From Bipolaris cookei (Eukaryota > Ascomycota > Dothideomycetes > Pleosporales > Pleosporaceae), in NCBI GenBank assembly GCA_002286855.1, contig NRSV01000115.1:23646-55517 (forward strand): a stretch of DNA of 31,872 nt, read 5' to 3'. Below, in pieces: positions 1 through 9,509 of this stretch. How positions within the stretch are numbered: the first letter of the stretch is position 1; each line of letters starts with the position of its first letter. The position numbers were made by a program, and so were the translations under genes. The notes beneath the pieces are model-generated. The model ran no database searches. It saw only the letters and a list, made by a program, of their open reading frames with translations, and had not been told where the DNA came from.

Positions 1-495
1 ACCAAGGAGAAAGCCCTTTTCATCCATATTGTAGATATTATATGGCTTAATATCGTATTTATCGAGTTTTTCGTGAAGGAGACAGAAGTAGTTACGGTAA
101 TCTTCTCTATTATCAGCTATACAGCGATCCCGATCAATACCCGTGGAGGTTTTGTTGGTAATAGCATCGCGGTGCCTTCGCAAGAAACGCGTAACCCAGC
201 TATCTGATGGCTCCCATGGCGCAAGTGCCGCGACATATTTTTTGATCATAGCTCTTGAAGGTGGTAGTGCGTGGGCAGATAGTCTCTGTATATGCTTTAC
301 AAGGTGTTCCTCCTGTGGGGGAGTGAGCAATGAATGGTTTTTGGCGGCGGCTTCACGGGACTGGCGTTGGCGGTGGTGTCGGCGCGTCAAAGTTGACACT
401 GGAACTCCATACTTTTTTGCGACTTGGCGGTATGAAAGTTGACCTTCTGCATCTTGCGAATCGATATCTGCAATGGCTTTTGCAATAGCTGTCAT
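1..495 (-). CDS. Fot1/pogo-like DDE transposase, N-terminal part (element 0), runs off the window
   Basis: An open minus-strand frame begins at the ATG at 495-493 and is still open at base 1, giving 165 codons. The first ~55 residues look like a psq/CENP-B-type helix-turn-helix (RQVAKKYGVPVSTLTRRH). A second DNA-binding region follows (LPPSRAMIKKY, then DSWVTRFLRRH near residues 105-125). The last residues, YNMDEKGFLLG, carry the first catalytic Asp of the DDE domain. The other two acidic residues lie outside the window. No stop or frameshift is visible, so this part could be functional. It belongs to the same subgroup as elements C and X, whose transposases start with similar helix-turn-helix residues and have a Lys/Arg-rich tail rather than a zinc knuckle. 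Confidence 0.85.
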   Translation of the reverse strand, partial: MTAIAKAIADIDSQDAEGQLSYRQVAKKYGVPVSTLTRRHHRQRQSREAAAKNHSLLTPPQEEHLVKHIQRLSAHALPPSRAMIKKYVAALAPWEPSDSWVTRFLRRHRDAITNKTSTGIDRDRCIADNREDYRNYFCLLHEKLDKYDIKPYNIYNMDEKGFLLG

Positions 496-598
496 GGTTG
501 TGGAGATATTACGCGTTGAAACTGGTGGGTTCCTGTTTTGGTGATGCAGTCGGGTGTTGCGTTCCGAGATGGTGTTGCAGCATTGACCACCTACACTA
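496..598 (-). repeat. 5' leader and terminal repeat of element 0
   Basis: Read on the minus strand, the segment starts next to a TA at 597-598 with GTGTAGGTGGTC. It contains two copies of GCAACACC spaced 18 bp apart (complements at 571-578 and 553-560). This resembles the paired-box ends of the other Fot1-like elements here, though with 18 rather than 17 bp spacing. The partner end lies outside the window, so the end is inferred. Element A begins two bases further on. Confidence 0.5.
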
Positions 599-600
599 TA

Positions 601-2442
601 ACGTGTTCCACCAGTAAGCGGCCCACCCCAGTAAGTGGCCCACCCCACCAAACTTAACCTGACATTCTGCGCAATTGATCCATAATAATAAGATAAAAGA
701 AGATAAAACTTAAAAAATATAATTTATTATTTAGCTCTACACTGAGTTCTTTTGTGACCTTGAACGTGGCACTTTGTGCACGTCGGCGGCGCGCGCTGAC
801 GTCGCTGACTGCTCTCACCCTGTTCAGCCTCTACAACCACCCTTTCTGCCTCTGCAGTAAGCTGCTGAGCCTGTCGCACCTGGAGAGCTCCACCAGAAGC
901 AATATATTGACGCTGCTGATCCTGCTTCTGTCGCTGACGCTGATTTTCTTCACGTAGCTTCTTATTCTCCTCTGCAAGTATCGTCGCTGATTGCATTGCA
1001 AGCTGAGCGCTTTTAGCAAGCTGGCGTATTGCGATACTTGTTGGACTCTCTGGCTGTTGGCGCAGTCGCTCTTGGAGATAGCGTACCTGCTGCTGAAGCT
1101 CTGCTACTGTATGTGGTGTTTCTGTCTGTGCTGCCTGCGCTGTAGTATTGTTATCTATAGCTGTTGGTGGTGGAGACGGCGTCTGGATAATAGTTAGCGA
1201 TGACAGGACGCGATCTGGACAAAGAGGGACAAGCCCTGTCGCCTGAAAGCCTGCCTGGATATTCTGCTGCGTAAATATAGTCAGCCGGATTCGTGCATAG
1301 GCTGTAAGAAAGTCTGTTTGTCAACATGGTAGACGCCGTGGCGGGCGAGCTCCTCGACCTCGCGTCCGTACGCGCGCTTTAGTGGAGAGTAGCAGCTTAC
1401 GTCTAGAGGCTGGAGGAGGTGCGATGTATGAGGCGGCATACAGAGAGTGATAATCTTGTTATTGGCGCAGTACTGATCGAACTCCGGCGTGGCGTGGCTG
1501 CTATGGCCGTCTAAGATAAGCAGACGATAGACCCCGGCTGTACGAGTGGCTGTATGCTGGTCGAAATGCTTCACCCACTCTACACCAAGCTCGTCTGTCG
1601 TCCAGCCATTATCTGAGACGGCGATAGTCCAGTCGAGTGGGAGGTTGCGATACCAGTTGCTCTGGTGGACCTTACCAGATAGGATTACGAAAGGTGGAAG
1701 ACAAAAGACAGTTGCGCAGATACACTCGATCGCTGTCACCCACTCGCGATTGCCTGGCTGGACGACGACTGCTCTGCCGACTCTATCAGCGCTAGTGACT
1801 ACTTTTGACGTTGCAGCGACGCCCATTGCGAATCCAGTCTCGTCAAAGTTGTAGATATCCTGGTCAAGGACGCCGTACGTCTGGCGCGTCTCCTCTACTA
1901 GCTTAAACCACGCTGCGATTATAGCAGGATCCTCGTAGGAGGCGCGCTGACTATGCAATCGTCTAGTCCATTTTGTTTGAAGCTCTGGCTGGCCTTGGAT
2001 AAAGCGCGATACCCAGTTCTTGCCGACAGGTGGTGGAGGTGGATCTTGGCCGCGCGCAGCGAGTAGAGCGTCTGCCATTCGTCGCACGTCAATAATATGG
2101 GGTGGAAAGCCTCGTCGATCTAGCTCTAGGATCCATTGAACAAGAGACTGCTCTTCAATAGCTGATAGCTTGCGATTGACAGAGGCTGTCTCTGATCGCG
2201 GCTGGGTACCACGGAGGCGTCGTCGGAGCGTCGTTCGTGGAGCGTCGTATAGCATGGCAGCCTGGCGCTGGCTTGTTACACGTTTCTCTTGAAGTGCACG
2301 AGATGCTAGAAGTACTCTAGCTTCACGAGAGGTCTGTATAGAGCGTTGTTGTCGCGGCATTGTGGTGGTTGTGTGGAGAATCGTGTCAGGTTTGGTGGGG
2401 TGGGCCACTTACTGGGGTGGGCCGCTTACTGGTGGAACACGT
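601..2442 (-). mobile_element. Fot1/pogo-like DNA transposon A, 1842 bp
   Basis: Perfect 53-bp terminal inverted repeats (601-653 and 2390-2442) are flanked by TA on both sides (599-600, 2443-2444), the target duplication typical of Tc1/mariner/pogo elements. Each repeat is a 12-bp outer segment ACGTGTTCCACC, two tandem 17-bp units (AGTAAGCGGCCCACCCC and AGTAAGTGGCCCACCCC) and ACCAAAC. One transposase gene on the minus strand fills the interior. The perfect ends suggest recent movement, yet the gene has a frameshift. The insertion lies right against the end of element 0. Confidence 0.93.
727..2360 (-). pseudogene. DDE transposase of element A, one frameshift
   Basis: The frame opens inside the terminal repeat at 2408, but the likelier start is the ATG at 2360-2358 (MPRQQRSIQ), just inside the repeat. 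It carries an N-terminal helix-turn-helix (QRQAAMLYDAPRTTLRRRL), a second DNA-binding domain (GKNWVSRFIQ) and the catalytic motifs NFDETGF, LLILDGHSSH and LLQPLDV. Counting from 2360 the acidic residues are Asp173, Asp284 and Asp320, a DD35D spacing. At about 1303-1313 one base is missing relative to the frame that continues as NIQAGFQATGLVPL, creating an early stop at 1281. The shifted frame runs uninterrupted to 727 through a coiled coil and a CCHC knuckle, CTKCHVQGHKRTQC. With one base restored the open length is a multiple of three. It could be a real lesion or a sequencing error. Confidence 0.88.
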
Positions 2443-2444
2443 TA

Positions 2445-4034
2445 TAGCTATTGTTATGTAACTCTAACGTCTTTTTATTTATATAGATGCAGCCTTTATA
2501 ACTACTGGATTTCTAGACAATTCTAATGTATAGTTGTTGAGATATAGACCTTTGTAGTTGGGGGTTTTTGGTGAGATTTAGGGTGGCGCGCTCGCTATGC
2601 AGTCACGTTATCATCATTAAACTGTCGAGACAGTTTGTACATACTCAAAAAGCTTTCACGAAACTGATGTTCGTTGGTGAGATTGAATATCGAGGACCTG
2701 GTAAACTTACCGAAGAACAGATGTGCAGTCGGGGTTCGTGAAGCGTTTCAACCTGACGTACATTCCATAAAGGCAGAAACAGTGGACGGAGGAAAGACAC
2801 GCTGTACTATTGCATGTATCATTGCTTAGAGATACCTGGTGTAAGGGGCTGCGCTCCGGGGAGCAATCGCGAGGTATACAAGAGGTTCTATTCGATAGAG
2901 AGCTAAACTTCCAAGCTACGTAGCGATCTAGAATCTTCTGCTGGTGTTTGAACGTCGTTCGGTTGGTGCACGAAGATTCCGTGAGTAGACTGAGATTCCA
3001 TCGAGGAGCTATCCAAAGGGCGTTCAGCCCGTTACACCTGGTGAACCAGGGATAACATCGATACAATAGGTGGCTGAACCATGTAGAACGACACAGCACC
3101 ATGCTCTCTCGCGATCTACGTGTTTACAAACCTATCTCCATCTTCTAGCAAATTTGTAGCTGAAAACGCACGTACATATATTGATTAGAATTATATGTTG
3201 AGATTTTGGTGTCGTACGCACGGATTGGGCGCTACGCGGTGCCGGGCGTTTCGCAGTGATCCTCAGCACAGTATTTCTTATCTGAAATCGTCGCTGGGTG
3301 TATTGAGCAATGACAGATACCAGGCTTTGCCGTCTTTTGTGAACAAACAGCCTCAACAGATGGCGGATCGGATGGGGAACTTGCCTTCCCGCATCGGGCG
3401 CGATAATCGAGCGTGTTAACATCGCCGCATGCTTGCAACAACAACACTTGGCATGGACAGGAAACACTCAACTAATTGATCACTAAAAATCTAACACTAT
3501 GACTTACGCATAAAAAATACAAAACTGGGAATCTATATTTTGAAGACCACCGATCTTGAAGGAAGATGCTCTACAGTGCGCTGTGGTGCAGTCCACAATG
3601 CGTTAGCAAAATGTCAATGATATTTGCTCTCAGTTTTCATGATGTTGCCGTCGATAAGAAATGACCATGAAGAGCATAAGCTGCGCCGACTTACTGCATG
3701 CTTACCATAGGCATAGTGGCTTGGCATTGTGCAGAACGAATGGACGCTACAGATTGCAGGTCATAATACATGCAACTACCAAAGCGCTTACGGAACCTCA
3801 ATTTCTGTTGTCGCAGATGTTTTACCCACCACATGTCACTCTATCATTCCATCTGTGTAGCTCTGGTAACCCCTTCAACAGTCTGATGACCTAACCTTCC
3901 AACAGCGGCGCCGCATTCCGGACAGCGCGCAAGTTGCATTGGCATTCCGCATTCGCCAATAGCAAACTAAACAGAGGATTGGTTCTTACGCTGTGCAGTT
4001 GTTTATTGCGACACTTACAGGATGCCCGTTTGCG
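2445..4034. other. Gene-poor stretch between elements A and B
   Basis: No protein family is recognisable in this 1.6 kb. Frames of 60-131 codons exist on both strands, but none has a convincing domain. On the minus strand at 2640-2870 one frame reads protein-like residues (HLFFGKFTRSSIFNLTNEHQ) but is broken by several stops, so it may be a decayed coding remnant. The cysteine-rich frame at 3232-3471 is listed separately. Confidence 0.4.
3232..3471 (-). other. Cysteine-rich open frame, possible exon or decayed small-protein gene
   Basis: A minus-strand frame of 79 codons has eight cysteines, including the pairs CPC near its start and CHC near residue 54. It has no ATG start: a stop lies directly upstream of the first TTG, and that TAG would also be a usable splice acceptor. 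A GTAAGT lies about 41 bp upstream, but the preceding sequence gives no signal peptide or start codon in phase. It may be an exon of a lost cysteine-rich gene or chance. Confidence 0.18.
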
Positions 4035-5876
4035 CAATTGTACCAGTGACCCGAGTGTGTTGCGATGCCCCCACCAACTTTACGCACCTCTCTACATATA
4101 CAACTCTACCATAAGTTAATAAAATTTGTATATATTAAGGTAGTAGATTAAACACTGTCTAAAGTATCTTTCTTGCATGTACGCGAATTATGGCCAGTCT
4201 CTACACCTACTACACCGCGCTAGAGCCTGGCGGCTGACACCTGATCGCTCTCCTCCTTGACGCTCTTCATGAGCAATCTGCTGATCAGCCTCGCGCTGAG
4301 CAAGTAGATCCTCTCCAGCTCTCTTTGTTAGCACTCCTTGCTTCTGTATCCGCTTCTTTTTACGCTGCCTACGCTTCGTTGCTGCCTCGTTGGCCTTCTC
4401 AAGGCTGGCGATTCGATTGCGCATTAGCTCAGCCGAAAGTATCATTACCTCAGCCCCCTTCTTAAGCTGGTTGATTGCCGTAATAATTAAAGTTGGTGAT
4501 GAGCCTTGATGCCGCTGAACGCGATCACATATTAGCGTCGATTGGACTTCAAGCTCGCGTGTGTTGCTATGCATACGAGCCTGCCAGAGAGCCTCTAGAA
4601 CAGATGGTGGAGTAGGCGTACCGAGCTTTATATCAAGCTTTGATAGAACAGCGTCTGGCTGAAGAGGAACAAGGCCTGCGCCTCGGAAAGCTGAGCAGAT
4701 ATTGGCTGGCGTGAAGGGTCGATCAAAGGCTGCCTTGAACGCTGGTAGAAACTCGAGCTTGGTGATATGGTTGATGTGGTGGCGGATTAGACTTTCTACC
4801 TCGCGGCTATACGCGCGCTTCAATGGCGAGAAGCAGCCAACGTCAAGAGGTTGGAGTAGATGAGATGAATGCGGCGGCATGCAGAGCGTATAGATATTGT
4901 TCTCCTTACAGAAATCTTGGAACTGAAGAGATTGGTGGCTCTCATGACCGTCAAGAATAAGCAGGCGACGTGTGCCAATAACGCGAGGCTTCGTGTGAGC
5001 ATTGAAGTGCTTTATCCATGCGACACCTAGCTCGTTGTTCGTCCAGCCATTGTCGCTAACTGCGATCCCCCAGTCGCGCGGGATCTCTGCCTCCTCGTAC
5101 CAGGCAGATAGGTGATGCTTGCCAGTAAAGATGAGAAACGGTGGGATAGCCCAGCCAGCTGCGTTAATCGCTGCGATCAGCGTCACCCACTCACGATTGC
5201 CTGGCTCAACTGCCTTTAGCCGGCCTCTTCTCTCTGAAGCTGTTACGACTAGCTGAGTCGTGATCTTGCCTGTCATAAAGCCAGCTTCGTCGAATTTATA
5301 GACGTCCTCGTCACAGATACCGTACTTGGCCTTTGTCAGCTCCACAAGCTCAAACCAGCTCTTAATCAAAACTGAGTCTTTGCATAGAGCTCTCTGCCTA
5401 TCGTAAGCTTGATTAAAACGCGTTGTAAGCCTATCTATACGATTGACAGAGTTGCGCGGCCAGTGGGCGCCGATCTGGCCGGCGCCGCGTGCAACCAATA
5501 GTCTATCAGCCATATTGCGCACAGCTGCGTAGGTGGGCGAGAATCCACGTAGATCAAGATCAAGTATATGATCAACAATCACCTCCTCTTCTAGCTTGGT
5601 GAGCTTCTTTGAGTTGGGCTGGCAATCGCGTCGGGCAGGCCTGCCAGCGTGTCGGCGGCGAAGCGTCGTCTCAGCTATATTGTAGAGTGCTGCAGCATGT
5701 TTATTACTTTGGATCTAGTTGCTAGCTATAGAAGAGATAGCAAGCTGTACATCTGCTTCATTTGATACTATTTGAGTAACGTTGCGTGGAGCCATGGTAT
5801 GATAAGATGAGAGAGGTGCGCAAAATTGGTGGGGTGCGCCGCTTACTTGCACGCGCCGCTCGCTTGTAAAACACGT
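4035..5876 (-). mobile_element. Fot1/pogo-like transposon B, decayed
   Basis: The right end is clear. Read inward on the minus strand from the TA at 5877-5878 it has the outer 12 bp ACGTGTTTTACA (5865-5876), then 17-bp units AGCGAGCGGCGCGTGCA and AGTAAGCGGCGCACCCC. The left end is degenerate: 4064-4094 is an imperfect inverted match to 5810-5840 (shared ACCCCACCAA-like core and GCACCTCTCT), but the outermost bases near 4035 are too eroded to place exactly. The transposase is broken in two places. Element E is a second copy of this family. Confidence 0.75.
4188..5795 (-). pseudogene. DDE transposase of element B (nonsense and 3' deletion)
   Basis: The start is the ATG at 5795-5793 (MAPRNVTQIVSNEADVQLAI). 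An in-frame TAG at 5717-5715 interrupts codon 27. Behind it, 509 codons are open. Catalytic motifs are KFDEAGF (Asp169), LLILDGHESH (Asp282) and HLLQPLDVGC (Asp318), a DD35D array. The tail is basic and coiled (RRQRKKKRIQKQ). Compared with element E, two bases are missing near 4196, so the final zinc knuckle (CSRCRETGHNSRTC in E) is cut after its second cysteine and ends as CSRCRDWP. A downstream in-frame Met at 5582 could start a product lacking part of the DNA-binding domain. The gene is probably dead. Confidence 0.88.
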
Positions 5877-5878
5877 TA

Positions 5879-6939
5879 CCCTTAAGAAAACAAATGTTTC
5901 GAAGTGGGGCTTCAAGGCTTTGACAACGTGAACGCGCGTCTGGCTAGTGGGGACACCGGAGGATACCCGACACCAGCGCCTTGGCTGAGCTCTTACTTCG
6001 GCGTTATAGTTCTTTTGGGAGATATGTGCAGAATTCTTTAGAACAAATAACATTGACGTACTAAGCCCTGCTTAAGAGGTGAAACCACTAAGTAGAGCGA
6101 TGCTTGAAGAGAGTTAGAGGGTCTACGTATGCACGACGCTAAGTTGTTAGTTCTTGCATAAATATGAGTCTGACCGATTGTGTTACAAGTAAAAGGAAGG
6201 ATTCTCTCCTTGACTAGAGATGAGAAGGTGGACTGCATTCTGCATATACTATCGTGTGCACGGTCATCAGCAGAACGCTGATTGCTCGTACCTTTTTGAT
6301 TGTTGTGACCCAGCGGGAGAGGGCTGAGCCTCTAACACATGAGGGTGTATGCTGGGTTTACCACAACGAGTGTAATAATAAAAACCGTCCACTCCTCATA
6401 CCCATTGCAATCTATCCTTTTATCAGGAATAATCCTTGCCATTACTGATGATATCCTCCTCCTATTTACGCCTGACAGTCGATGCGTCTATACTTTGTCA
6501 TCCGGGTCATCGCCGTTACAGAACTACGCTCTCTTGTTGATCTGAACATCGCTAGCACAGGAAATTCACCGAGACATTACTCTCGGTCTCACTAAGGGGA
6601 CATTAGCCTGTTGCATAGATAACTAATTGTTGCGCTACTGCATTCGATGTGGGTGCGTACGGGTCTGGTCCCCCACTAAATACGAGCTCCTTCGTAATAC
6701 CAACCTACTGATCGACCATAAACTAACCGATAAACTCTTTATAAGCAGATGAGACGATACTGAAAATAATGAATCAATCGAACATATAATTCTCCTCGTT
6801 CACTAAAGAGTGCGATAATAGTACTTCTCTAGATAAGCCTTCATCCAAGATTGTGTATCTATCACACACTGCCTACAACTAAATCCGCATCTATTTTCTC
6901 AGCTGCGCTTGGCTTACCTGTACCTACACGTGTGAAACA
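5879..6939. other. Intergenic stretch with repeat traces upstream of the small secreted protein gene
   Basis: No intact gene is visible. At 6181 a dispersed repeat begins (listed separately). At about 6750-6810 the plus strand reads a short stretch resembling the C-terminal region of LINE ORF2 proteins (DDTENNESIEHIILLVH), interrupted by stops, which suggests a very decayed retroelement. The last 100 bp would contain the promoter of the gene at 6940; I see no unambiguous TATA box. Confidence 0.4.
6181..6228 (+). repeat. Dispersed repeat, related to the LTR-like unit at 25205
   Basis: The segment starts TGTTACAAGTAAAAGGAAGG and matches the start of the unit at 25205-25515 over about 48 bp (shared TGTTACAAGTAA, GAAGGATTCT and GAGAAGG blocks). 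After that the two diverge. It may be the 5' end of a decayed LTR. No second end or target duplication is visible. Confidence 0.4.
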
Positions 6940-7279
6940 ATGCAATTTTTAAATGTGCTTGTTGTTCTTCCATTTATGGGCCTGGTTGCAGCTGATGGCC
7001 AGGGATTAATTTACTGCAAATCAGCCCCAACAGTGTGGGGGGTATGTATTATGTCTCAATCTTAAAATATTTACTAATACAAATAACAGACTGCTGGAAA
7101 TTGTGGTGTTGTTGATTCAAACAGTTGTCGAGAAAACATTTGCGCACAATTTGTAAGTCAAAAGCCTATCTGAATATAACTAACTGGAAGGGAGACTAAT
7201 ATTGGATAAGTGTCCTGGCAAACCCTTTCAATCAGCATGGGCGAATGATTCAGGAACTTGTGATTGCTACTGTGGTTAG
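6940..7279 (+). CDS. Small secreted cysteine-rich protein (effector-like), three exons
   Basis: Model: exons 6940-7041, 7090-7152 and 7211-7279, joined in phase 0, giving 77 residues. Residues 1-18 (MQFLNVLVVLPFMGLVAA) form a clear secretion signal. The mature ~59 residues carry eight cysteines at 26, 39, 47, 52, 56, 72, 74 and 76, ending in the dense motif TCDCYCG, so four disulfides are possible. Intron 1 (48 bp) has GTATGT, a CTAAT branch and CAG. Intron 2 (58 bp) has GTAAGT, a CTAAC branch and the less usual acceptor AAG. The ATG has A at -3. I recognise no named family. Size, signal peptide, cysteine density and a transposon-rich setting are typical of fungal secreted effectors, but function is inference. 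An alternative acceptor at the CAG before CATGGGCG would give a less cysteine-rich tail. Confidence 0.72.
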
Positions 7280-7579
7280 TGTCAGGGCTGTGGTTGGAAC
7301 ATATAAGGAACTAAGCCCATGTCTCTTACCAGAAGGCTATGTGAATGAGAGTTCACATGACCCAGTCGCATAACAGAAGTCATGGCTATACTTACCTACG
7401 ACAAGTCATGTGATACGATAACGTTTTCTATCAGTAACGTATTCTACTGTACTGATAGAACACGTTAAAAGGGCAAACCTTATATACGATAGCTTTCTTC
7501 CTTCGGAACCAGTCCGGACCCGACCTTGGAACAGGTATGGCGTACTTGCAAAGACATAAATGGGAGAGTGGATTGTATC
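7280..7579. other. Short spacer between the secreted protein gene and the LINE remnant
   Basis: About 300 bp without recognisable coding sequence. It should contain the 3' untranslated region of the secreted protein gene. No repeat end is visible. Confidence 0.4.
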
Positions 7580-8971
7580 TAGTTCGGTAGATTTTCGATA
7601 TTCTTTGTCCAAGGCCTATAGATGTCTAGGAATTCCAAGGCTCTTTTGTGATCCCACGCACTCATATGCTTCTGAGTAACAGATCCCTACGACTAGCTTT
7701 CGACGGGATGATTGAGGAATTTAGTGAAATTACAGCTGGCATGCCACAAGGGAGCCCTGTCTTACCAATCTTCTTTCTCATCTGCATCAGAGATCTGTTT
7801 CAAGAAGTAGATGGATTCCAACTATCAAATATCAATGATATATCCATCTCCACCTCCTCAACATCAATCAATAAAAACACCAAGATACTGCAAAAAGAGG
7901 TAAGGAAACTAGTTGCGAAAGGAAATCAACTAGCAATCAAGTTTGATGCAGCCAAGATAAAGCTTATCCACTTCACTGCCAACAAAAAGAGAAAATAACA
8001 CCCTAGAGCTACCAAATCAAGGAACAGTAACAAAAAAAGATACTGTAAAGTGGATAGGGATCTATTTCGACAACCGGCTATCCTTTCAAGGACATTTAGC
8101 TATTCGAGCCAGCCAAGCAAAAGCAGCTTTCAATAGACTAGGGAGACTAGCAAACATAGACAAAGGGCTATCTCCCTACGCCGTAAGACAGCTATACCTA
8201 GCATGCGTCACTAGTTGTGCCGACTATGGGTCGCAAATATACTGGCGCTCTCAAAGCTTTGCGAAAAAGCTACTTCGGCCACTACACAACGCCGCTTGCA
8301 GGAGGGTGCTAGGGGTTTTCAGAACCTCCCCAGCAATTCCAATAAGCATCGAAGCCAGCTTGCCGTCACCAGAAATACGGCTAAACGCAACAAGGAGAAA
8401 ATATGCTTTCAGAGCCATCCTGCTAGCGGAAACGCACCCAATCGCAACTGCAATTGCAAGGCTAAAAACAACAGACGTCCAACAAGCTAGATATAAGCAA
8501 CCCAGGCAACTACAGGCTATCATTAGCTCCATCCCCCAAGACGTAGAAAACACAGAAAAGACCATTCCATTCAGGTTTCGACCATGGCATAGTCTTAACC
8601 ACTCTGTGACTATCTCGAAAAAGACTAAAGAGGAAGAGGCAGTCGCTCACACAGAATACATCCAATCGCGGATAGGAAACAGCTTCACAGCGATCTACTC
8701 GGACGCCTTAAAGATCAAAAACGGGACAGGAATAGGGATAGGCCTAGTAGCTTACAACTCTAGCCAAGAAGAGATCTACTCCAAAACGACAAACATAGGC
8801 GACTGCCGACTAGTATACAACGAAGAATTAAAAGGGATTACAATAGCTTTCAAGTGCGCTGCTACAATTGAAAGTAGAGGCCAAGACATCCATGTCCACG
8901 CAGACAACCAGGCAGCAATCCATAAGCTTAACAGCTTGTCAGACCAATCAGGGCAGCAATGGCTAATGTGA
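7580..8971 (+). pseudogene. LINE (Tad/I-type) ORF2 fragment: reverse transcriptase to RNase H
   Basis: Decayed homology begins near 7585 (SKAYRCLGIPRL), shifts frame, then gives LSNRSLRLAFDG and GMPQGSPVLPIFFLICIRDLF, the conserved reverse transcriptase block. The catalytic YxDD box reads SNINDISIS, so one Asp is replaced by Asn and the enzyme should be dead. A frameshift near 7990 leads into a frame open from about 7991 to 8971 through the connector (FRTSPAIPISIEASLPSP) to an RNase H domain (YSDALKIKNGTGIGIG, NEELKGI, HADNQAAI). The RNase H is cut off at QQWLM. An RNase H after the reverse transcriptase fits the Tad1/I group. The copy is 5'-truncated and 3'-truncated. Confidence 0.85.
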
Positions 8972-9417
8972 TGTCAAATAGCAGGTATTTGTCTTCTAGT
9001 AGTTCTTTATATTCTTTGCTTCTGCCTCTTTTAACTTCTTAGATATATGCGTCTTGTAGAGTATTTCTGAGCTTCATGGCATAAAGGCGTCGTGTTTAAT
9101 CTCGTCACTATCAGTAAATATGGCTGTTGAGATGGATTTAGTAATACCCTCTAGCTGTTTCCCTTGATTGCTAGATATAGCAATATGAAGTGGGTGGCTA
9201 GGAGCTAGTTTCCTTGCTCTAAAGGCGTATTGTTGCAGGGCGTTATTTAGTCTAACTCTAGGAGAGTACAGAGCTGCTTCTACCTCGCTAGGTATAGCCG
9301 GCGAGGTTCTAAAGAATCCCAGGATTTTCCTGCAGGCTTGGTTTTGGAGCTTCTGCCTCTGATTAGGGGTTGTTGTCTGCTCTTTCCAGAAGATTTGGCA
9401 TCCATAATCAGCTACAC
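8972..9417 (-). pseudogene. Second LINE ORF2 fragment, inverted relative to the first
   Basis: The minus strand from 9417 reads CSVADYGCQIFWKEQ, LGFFRTSPAIPSEVEAAL and YAFRARKLAPSHPL, homologous to residues around 8215-8460 of the plus-strand LINE fragment but clearly a different copy. From about 9080 to 8975 another frame gives KLRNTLQDAYI and EYKELLEDKYLLFDITLAIA, suggesting an internal deletion and frameshift. The upstream side is cut by element C. The two LINE fragments meet head to head at about 8971. Confidence 0.75.
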
Positions 9418-9509
9418 TACAGTAGAGGTTCGCGTAACGCCCGGGTTCGCGCAACGCCCCATCTCACCCCAACAACAACAAAACTTTAACACCACACAAC
9501 TCCACCAAT

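Noticed and set aside
2361..2408. Start of the element A transposase at the Met within the terminal repeat
   Set aside because: The first 16 codons would be encoded largely by the terminal repeat and leader; the ATG at 2360 is in the usual position.
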